Assembly: GCA_018296165.2 (NCBI GenBank)
Contig: JACKQL020000268.1
Location: 1-20,796 of the forward strand
Origin: Termitomyces sp. T153
Lineage: Eukaryota; Basidiomycota; Agaricomycetes; Agaricales; Lyophyllaceae
Length of the DNA: 20,796 nucleotides
Direction of reading: 5' to 3'
The notes beneath the pieces were generated by a model, which saw only the letters and a list, made by a program, of their open reading frames with translations, made no database searches and had not been told where the DNA came from. Position numbers and translations under genes: made by a program. This document shows positions 16,298 through 20,796 of this stretch, one piece after another; position 1 is the stretch's first letter; the number at the start of each line of letters is the position of its first letter.

Positions 16298-17167
16298 ATG
16301 CCCGAGCTTGACCAGCCAGGAGCCAGCCCCGATCCCTTGGAATTTCAGCCGCAGGACACGACAACAACTCAAAGCAGTGATGCCGCGCTTGCTGGCATGA
16401 TGACCATGTTTCGGGCTTTTGCTGCCCTGGCGAACCAGTCTCCAGGCCTCACGACGCCTCTTGCAACCCAAGTCAACCCCCCACCTTCGTTCCCAGCCTT
16501 CATTTCCACGGATCAGTCTCCCGCTGGTAAGTCCTTACCTGCGCTCTTTCCCGCTATTGAGACAAGCACGCTCCTGGACATTGCCCGGCACGAGTTCCGC
16601 CCTCTGGACTTGTGCAAACTTGACCCTACGTCAAAGTTTCGTCGTGCGGACATGGAGCGCACTGACTCCAATGGCACGAGATTTACTGGCACCAAAGACT
16701 ACCCGACATTCCATAACCTTCTCATCCCCTTGACCACGTATTTCTCTGTCCTCCAGGCATTTGCAGCCTCTTCTAGTGATGCGCACGCCACATTCGTCAT
16801 AGGCCATGGAGCTGCCAGGTACATCTCCCACCTCACGAGTCTTAACCAGAAGTATGAGTGGACGGCAGTCCTCCAATACCATGTCCATTTCCACCTCAGC
16901 CGTCGTCAAGAAATGCTCACCGGGTCTTATGCAGGCTGGGCAAGGCCTGACGACTTACTTTTGACAGAATTCTGCCTAGGGAATGCACGTGCAATGAGCT
17001 CTGTGCGCAAGTCTACAGGGAGGCGAGATCGGGATGTCAGCTCCGAAACCTGCTTTGCATACAATAAAGGCTCCTGCACCATTTCCCCATGCCCTGATGG
17101 TCGTGTCCACAAATGTCGCAAATGTGGAGCTAAAGACCATCCAGAGAAGGATTGCAAGAAGACATGA
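16298..17167 (+). CDS. Ngaro ORF1: Gag-like protein with Cys/His zinc-binding motifs
   Basis: The likely start is the ATG at 16298 (GCAGCCATGC, good Kozak context), giving about 289 residues; the frame is open further upstream but without ATG. The N-terminus is Pro/Ser/Thr-rich and the middle mixes charged and hydrophobic segments (TKDYPTFHNLLIPLTTYF, then LTGSYAGWARPDDLL). The C-terminus carries Cys/His clusters: CFAYNKGSC, then SPCPDGRVHKCRKCG and KDHPEKDCKK, like the nucleic-acid-binding end of other Ngaro Gags. It is presumed to package element RNA. It ends in TGA at 17165-17167, and the RT frame continues directly in the same frame, so the two may be made as one polyprotein by readthrough. 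Confidence 0.75.
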   Translation: MPELDQPGASPDPLEFQPQDTTTTQSSDAALAGMMTMFRAFAALANQSPGLTTPLATQVNPPPSFPAFISTDQSPAGKSLPALFPAIETSTLLDIARHEFRPLDLCKLDPTSKFRRADMERTDSNGTRFTGTKDYPTFHNLLIPLTTYFSVLQAFAASSSDAHATFVIGHGAARYISHLTSLNQKYEWTAVLQYHVHFHLSRRQEMLTGSYAGWARPDDLLLTEFCLGNARAMSSVRKSTGRRDRDVSSETCFAYNKGSCTISPCPDGRVHKCRKCGAKDHPEKDCKKT

Positions 17168-18963
17168 AGGCGCGTCGTGGTGGGCACACGACCCACCAAG
17201 CAGGTTTTATCCACGGTCTCGGTCTCATTGTCTTCCCCTGCCTCGACACTTCCCCCTCCTCCTTCTGAAAATTTCACCTCAGACCTTCCAAATTCTCATC
17301 TCTTTCCTTCGGGCTCAGCACCACTGCGTCCCAACACTGATCCTCGTTGCAACAATACTTTGCTTCGACCTCCTTCATCCGCCCCCATCTCCTCCCCCCT
17401 TGTAATTGATGCTTGGCGGTACTATCTTCTTGATTATCCAGATCCTGTATTCGTATCCTCATTGCTCAATATAATTAAATTTGGTGCCTCTATCGGATTC
17501 GTTGGTGAAGATCACCCCCAGTCATGTGTCAATCTCAAATCGGCACTTGACAACAAGGAATTCGTTGATGCTGCCGTGCATTCCCTCATTGAACAGTCTC
17601 ATGCTGTGGGCCCTTTTGATTCCCCTCCTCTTCCGGATTTCCGCTGCTCACCGCTGGGCTCAGTGAGCCGCAAGAGAAACCCTGGAAAGCTGCGCTTAAT
17701 TAATCATTTGTCGTGGCCAGAAGAGTCCTCGGTCAACAATGGCATACCTGACAGCGAAGGTCATATCGTATATGATATGTTCGGAAAAGCTCTTGAGGAC
17801 CTGCGGTACCTTGGCCATGGTGCGTTGATGGCCAAGCTTGACCTTAAGGACGCTTTTCGCCACATCCCCATTCGGCAGGAAGATTGGCACTTTCTTGGCT
17901 TTAGTTGGGGCTCAAAATTCTATTATCTCGTCGTACTGGCTTTTGGCTTGAAGTCTGCGCCGTATATCTTCAACCTCTTTGCAGAGGCTCTTTACTGGAT
18001 CATCCAGCGCCATATTCCGGCTTATCTCCGTCATTATCTTGATGATTTTCTCCTTATGTTCTCCCCACTGTCACCTCCGTCACTGTCAAATGCAGCAGTT
18101 GAATGGGTCTCTGGCCTTGGAAGGGAGCTGGGGCTCTCCTTCCAAGATTCCAAAACGATATGGCCAACTACCAAGCTTGAGTTTCTTGGATTGGAAATTG
18201 ATTCTGTCGCGATGGAGGCTCGTTTACCTCCAGAAAAGCTGGCATACTTATTAGAACTACTGGAAGCATGGTCATCTCGACGAGTCTGCTCCCTCCTCGA
18301 GCTGCAGGAGCTTATGGGTTTCTTACAATTTGCTTCTCAAGTCATCCCGCATTCAAGAACCTTCCTCCGACGTCTCTTTGATTTCTCTAGTTCCTTCAAG
18401 TCCCCGTTTGCTGTGCGCCATATTCCCAAGTCTGCTGCATCTGACATTCGCTGGTGGACGACGTTCAGCGCATCATGGAATGGCATTATGCTAATAAACC
18501 CATCGAGGCTTTGTGTGTCGGTCTACACAGATGCGAGTGGGCGGAAGGGCCTGGGAGGAGTTGTTTTGAACCAGTGGTTCTCTGCAAGAGTCCCTCGACG
18601 TTTCAGGAACCGCGATATCCAATTTAAAGAGATCTTTGCAATTCTTCACGCAATTCTCTGCTGGGGAGACACATGGAGTGGGCATCACGTAGTTTTCTTC
18701 TGTGACAACTCAGCCGTGGTAGCTTGGCTCACAACGGGAACGGCAAACTCTGTCCATAGCATGCAAGTCTTAAGGACTATCACCATGCTCGCTGCTTGTC
18801 TCAATTTTTCTTTTTCTCCTGTTTGGATTCCGTCTGAAGAAAACGCGCTTGCTGACGCTGCCTCTCGCTTTCAGTACAGCAGATTATTCCAGCTCGCTCC
18901 AGACCTTCCCCGCGTACCCTCAGCACGGAAATCCCAACTTATTGGTTTGAAGCGCACGCTAAC
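17168..18963 (+). CDS. Ngaro ORF2: reverse transcriptase-RNase H
   Basis: The enzyme copies element RNA to DNA. After ~75 Pro/Ser-rich residues, motifs appear in order: CSPLGSVSRKRNPGKLRLIN, ALMAKLDLKDAFRHIPI (first catalytic Asp), YYLVVLAFGLKSAPYIFN, HYLDDFLLM (18035-18046, catalytic pair intact), LEFLGLEIDS. RNase H follows: VYTDASGRKGLGGVVLN, FKEIFAILHAILCWGD, FFCDNSAVVAWL and EENALADAASR, giving the D-E-D-D set. No in-frame ATG precedes the RT core; the first Met is at about 17776, inside it. The frame stays open to a stop at 19340-19342, but after ~18960 it overlaps the recombinase in another frame and is low-complexity, so I take RT-RH to end functionally near there. Confidence 0.88.
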
Positions 18964-20001
18964 TTGTCGCCTCGAGCAGCCTTCTACCTGTGGCATGGAC
19001 TGGCCACGAGCACCAGGAAGACCTACTCAACCGGTCAAAAATCATACATCGACTTCTGCCGCCTCACCCCTAGCGTCCTCAGCGAGCCTGGGCGCTACCT
19101 CCCTGCCACAGACCGAGCTATCGTCGAATGGGTTTGCTCCCTCGGGGATCGGGCCCTCCAGCCCAAGACCATCAAAAGCTACCTCTCAGCTGTCCGTTCC
19201 CTCCACGTCGACGAGGGCCTTCCCTTTGGAGCCTGTGAGTCAGAGACAGTACGTAGAGTCATTCGGGGCATCAAGCGGTACCATGGCGAGCGCGAGCGTA
19301 ACCCCAAACAGCCTATCACACTCGGCATCCTGCAGAAACTAGCATCAGTTGCAGGCGATCTTTCAAGCCCATTCGAAGCTTCCTTTGATGCAGCATTTAA
19401 AACGGCATGGGCTGGATTTCTGCGCTGTGGTGAGTTTACGCTTGGGCGTAACGAGAGGTTTAGCCCTGTATCCCACCTCACACGTGGGTCCGTCACATTC
19501 CTTCCATCCTTTGAATCCCCTTCCCATGTCAGGATTGACCTCCCCGCCTCTAAAACTGACCCATTTCGCAAAGGCGTAACCATCTTGCTGGCGAGAGCGC
19601 CCCCTAATTCCTCCACTTGCCCGGTCTCAGCACTCCATACACTCTTTGTGGTCGATCCCAAGCCATGTGATGCTGCACTCTTTTCAAACCCGGACGGCTC
19701 GCCCCTTTCCCGTGAGATTTTTATTGACACGCTGAAAAGGCGGCTCTTGGACTGTGGCACCGACCCTTCGCAATACTCAGGCCATAGCTTCCGCCGTGGT
19801 GCAGCCACAGCCGCTGCTGCAGTGGGGTACGCCGATCATGAAATTCAGCTACTCGGGCATTGGCGTAGCGATGCCTTCAAGCTATACATTGACATCCCAC
19901 GAGAGCGAATCTTGAGCCTCTCTTCACGTCTCCACTTGGCCGCTCCTCACGCGCACAATTTCGAGCCTCCGTCTCTGCTGTTCGCTCCTTCCATGGCTTG
20001 A
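18856..20001 (+). CDS. Ngaro ORF3: tyrosine recombinase
   Basis: Site-specific recombinase of the phage-integrase/tyrosine type that inserts the circular element. The frame is open from 18856 to the TGA at 19999-20001, in the -1 frame relative to RT. The N-terminal SAM-like part includes WHGLATSTRKTYSTGQKSYI and LQPKTIKSYLSAVRSLH. Catalytic residues are in place: Arg in AGFLRCGEFT (19423-19425), Lys in LPASKTDPFRKG, HxxR in GHSFRRGAA (19783-19794), His in LLGHWRSD (19858-19860) and the nucleophile Tyr in AFKLYIDIP (19885-19887). There is no ATG near its N-terminus, so it probably depends on fusion to RT by splicing or frameshift. Its stop lies inside the first bases of repeat B1. Confidence 0.88.
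   Translation, partial: RCLSLSVQQIIPARSRPSPRTLSTEIPTYWFEAHANLSPRAAFYLWHGLATSTRKTYSTGQKSYIDFCRLTPSVLSEPGRYLPATDRAIVEWVCSLGDRALQPKTIKSYLSAVRSLHVDEGLPFGACESETVRRVIRGIKRYHGERERNPKQPITLGILQKLASVAGDLSSPFEASFDAAFKTAWAGFLRCGEFTLGRNERFSPVSHLTRGSVTFLPSFESPSHVRIDLPASKTDPFRKGVTILLARAPPNSSTCPVSALHTLFVVDPKPCDAALFSNPDGSPLSREIFIDTLKRRLLDCGTDPSQYSGHSFRRGAATAAAAVGYADHEIQLLGHWRSDAFKLYIDIPRERILSLSSRLHLAAPHAHNFEPPSLLFAPSMA
18945..18979 (+). other. Candidate 35-nt intron joining RT-RH to the recombinase
   Basis: G|GTTTGA opens and CGAGCAG|CC closes a 35-nt segment containing GCTAAC, a perfect CTAAC branch site 16 nt before the acceptor. Its removal turns ...KSQLI into ...KSQLI-AFYLWHGLATSTRK, moving from the RT frame to the recombinase frame. 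It is shorter than most fungal introns, and the skipped recombinase residues LSPRA also look plausible, so frameshifting remains possible. Confidence 0.35.
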
Positions 20002-20212
20002 GTGCGGTTTCCCTCTTGGGATTCCGTGCGAGAGAGCTTGGGCGACCAAATATATCTATTTGCTCGCAGACTAATCCGAACTCTCAGAAAATAAAGTGTG
20101 AATCAACAGTTCTCCTCCTCTACCACTCATCTCCTCGTCCAACTCTCCTCGTCCAACTCTCCTCGTCCAACTCTCCTTCTCACCATCATCTAGCACGGGA
20201 GCCCGACATAGA
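19995..20212 (+). repeat. Ngaro B1 repeat
   Basis: Starts at GGCTTGAGTGCGG, overlapping the recombinase stop codon, and ends at the junction with A2. It differs from B2 by one base (20017 T versus 20631 C) and by 28 bp, exactly two extra copies of a 14-bp unit. It contains AATAAA at 20090-20095. Confidence 0.9.
20133..20174 (+). repeat. 14-bp tandem repeat, three copies in B1
   Basis: CCTCGTCCAACTCT is repeated exactly three times. B2 has a single copy at 20747-20760, so the number changed after the two B repeats were last homogenised. Confidence 0.9.
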
Positions 20213-20519
20213 TGTCACGATCAAAAGCCTTTGATCGACGTCTATGTAAGCGGCACGACCCTCCCTCGATCGTGCCTAACGCGTCGCGTACGCCCTCCTA
20301 TCATATCACACCATTGTCGCACTGTTGACAATGGTCGCTTTGTCTTTTTCTCTCGACGGACTTTGTATATAATCTCAGCTACAGCTTCCCCTGTCCTCGT
20401 CCTGCTTCCTTTTCCCCACTGACATAGAGCTCATCAGGTCTGTTATAACTCACGTCCTGCTTCCTTTTCCCCACTGACATAGAGCTCGTCAGTCCTTTTG
20501 GACTCGATTCTTTCTCTCT
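20213..20519 (+). repeat. Ngaro A2 repeat
   Basis: Second copy of the 307-bp A repeat, placed directly after B1 at GACATAGA|TGTCACGA. Together B1 and A2 correspond to the joined ends (B2 to A1) expected in a circular intermediate, the template for restoring the element's ends. Confidence 0.9.
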
Positions 20520-20608
20520 CCCACCCCTCATATCCACTTACCCCTCTCATTGTTTTGTTTTTCTCTTGTCTCACGTAGCACTTGTCTCGTACATTACTCG
20601 CCTGTGCC
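20520..20608 (+). other. Spacer between A2 and B2
   Basis: 89 bp of pyrimidine-rich DNA (CCCACCCCTCATATCC, CTCATTGTTTTGTTTTTC) that is not in the other repeats. No gene. It may hold transcript-end or template-switch functions. Confidence 0.4.
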
Positions 20609-20796
20609 GGCTTGAGTGCGGTTTCCCTCTCGGGATTCCGTGCGAGAGAGCTTGGGCGACCAAATATATCTATTTGCTCGCAGACTAATCCGAACTCTCA
20701 GAAAATAAAGTGTGAATCAACAGTTCTCCTCCTCTACCACTCATCTCCTCGTCCAACTCTCCTTCTCACCATCATCTAGCACGGGAGCCCGACATA
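20609..20796 (+). repeat. Ngaro B2 terminal repeat
   Basis: Same as B1 apart from one substitution and two fewer 14-bp units. It ends at the last base of the window with GCCCGACATA, the sequence that in B1 is followed by GA and then A2. Up to a few terminal bases may lie outside the window. Confidence 0.85.
20704..20709 (+). terminator. Polyadenylation signal AATAAA in B2
   Basis: AGAAAATAAAGTGTG in B2 repeats the AATAAA at 20090-20095 in B1. Either could direct 3' end formation of the element transcript; use of the B2 copy would give an RNA spanning the A2 repeat. Confidence 0.4.

Larger units (their letters stand above)
15827..20796 (+). mobile_element. Ngaro-type (DIRS order) tyrosine-recombinase retrotransposon, near intact
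   Basis: Gag, RT-RNase H and tyrosine recombinase lie in order on the plus strand between split direct repeats A1 (15827-16133), B1 (19995-20212), A2 (20213-20519) and B2 (20609-20796). This A1-genes-B1A2-B2 layout, with no integrase, protease or methyltransferase, is the hallmark of Ngaro elements, which are thought to replicate through a circular intermediate and integrate by recombination without target duplication. CpG is abundant and catalytic residues are intact, unlike in all neighbouring elements. The right end coincides with the end of the window to within a few bases, so the far flank is unseen. The element adjoins mitochondrial-like DNA on its left. Confidence 0.88.

Noticed and set aside
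18964..19342. Tail of the RT reading frame as an extra protein domain
   Set aside because: After ~18960 it is Ser/Pro/Ala-rich with no motif and coincides with the clearly conserved recombinase frame, so it is probably only open by composition.
19179..19808. 209-residue minus-strand open frame
   Set aside because: It lies antisense to the tyrosine recombinase catalytic domain and is a shadow of its codon bias.

Overview
The window reads as a transposon graveyard in the nuclear genome of a filamentous fungus, most likely an Agaricomycete (Basidiomycota). The assignment is inferred from the mix of element families: a Helitron with ~50-nt introns, a Tad1-like LINE, a Ty3/gypsy element and an Ngaro-type tyrosine-recombinase retroelement. 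It is also supported by a stretch that only makes sense with the fungal mitochondrial code (TGA = Trp). I see no ordinary host gene, tRNA, rRNA or CRISPR array.

Layout. 1-1028: non-coding, purine-rich repeats and a TATA-like box. 1029-1548: a tandem array of nine 59-bp units. 1845-7474 (minus): a Helitron whose single gene (low-complexity N-terminus, Rep/HUH domain, Pif1-type helicase) can be followed in one frame across four internal stops and two probable introns. 7475-7890: a short segment that keeps CpG and holds palindromes. 7890-12795 (minus): a decayed Tad1-like LINE (ORF2 RT and endonuclease, then ORF1 with zinc knuckles), split by ~1.25 kb of unidentified DNA (10625-11870). 12795-14531 (minus): a truncated Ty3/gypsy pol (RT, RNase H, start of integrase). 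14532-15826: AT-rich mitochondrial-like DNA with a broken membrane-protein reading frame and perfect hairpins. 15827-20796 (plus): an almost intact Ngaro-type element (gag, RT-RNase H, tyrosine recombinase) bounded by split direct repeats in the order A1-genes-B1-A2-B2.

How it fits together. The older elements have few CpG, and many of their lost residues look like CpG to TpG/CpA changes (Arg to stop, Cys, Trp, Gln or His, and Asp to Asn). The LINE and gypsy RTs have both lost the second catalytic Asp through the same GAC-AAT sequence, and the Helitron helicase has Trp where an Arg is expected in motif VI. The Ngaro element is CpG-rich, keeps all its catalytic residues, and its A repeats agree at 304 of 307 positions, so it looks recent. 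It adjoins the mitochondrial-like DNA directly at its left end. Its gag and RT share one frame separated by a single TGA with no ATG before the RT core, and the recombinase frame has no ATG at its N-terminus. Its expression therefore probably depends on readthrough, frameshifting or splicing.
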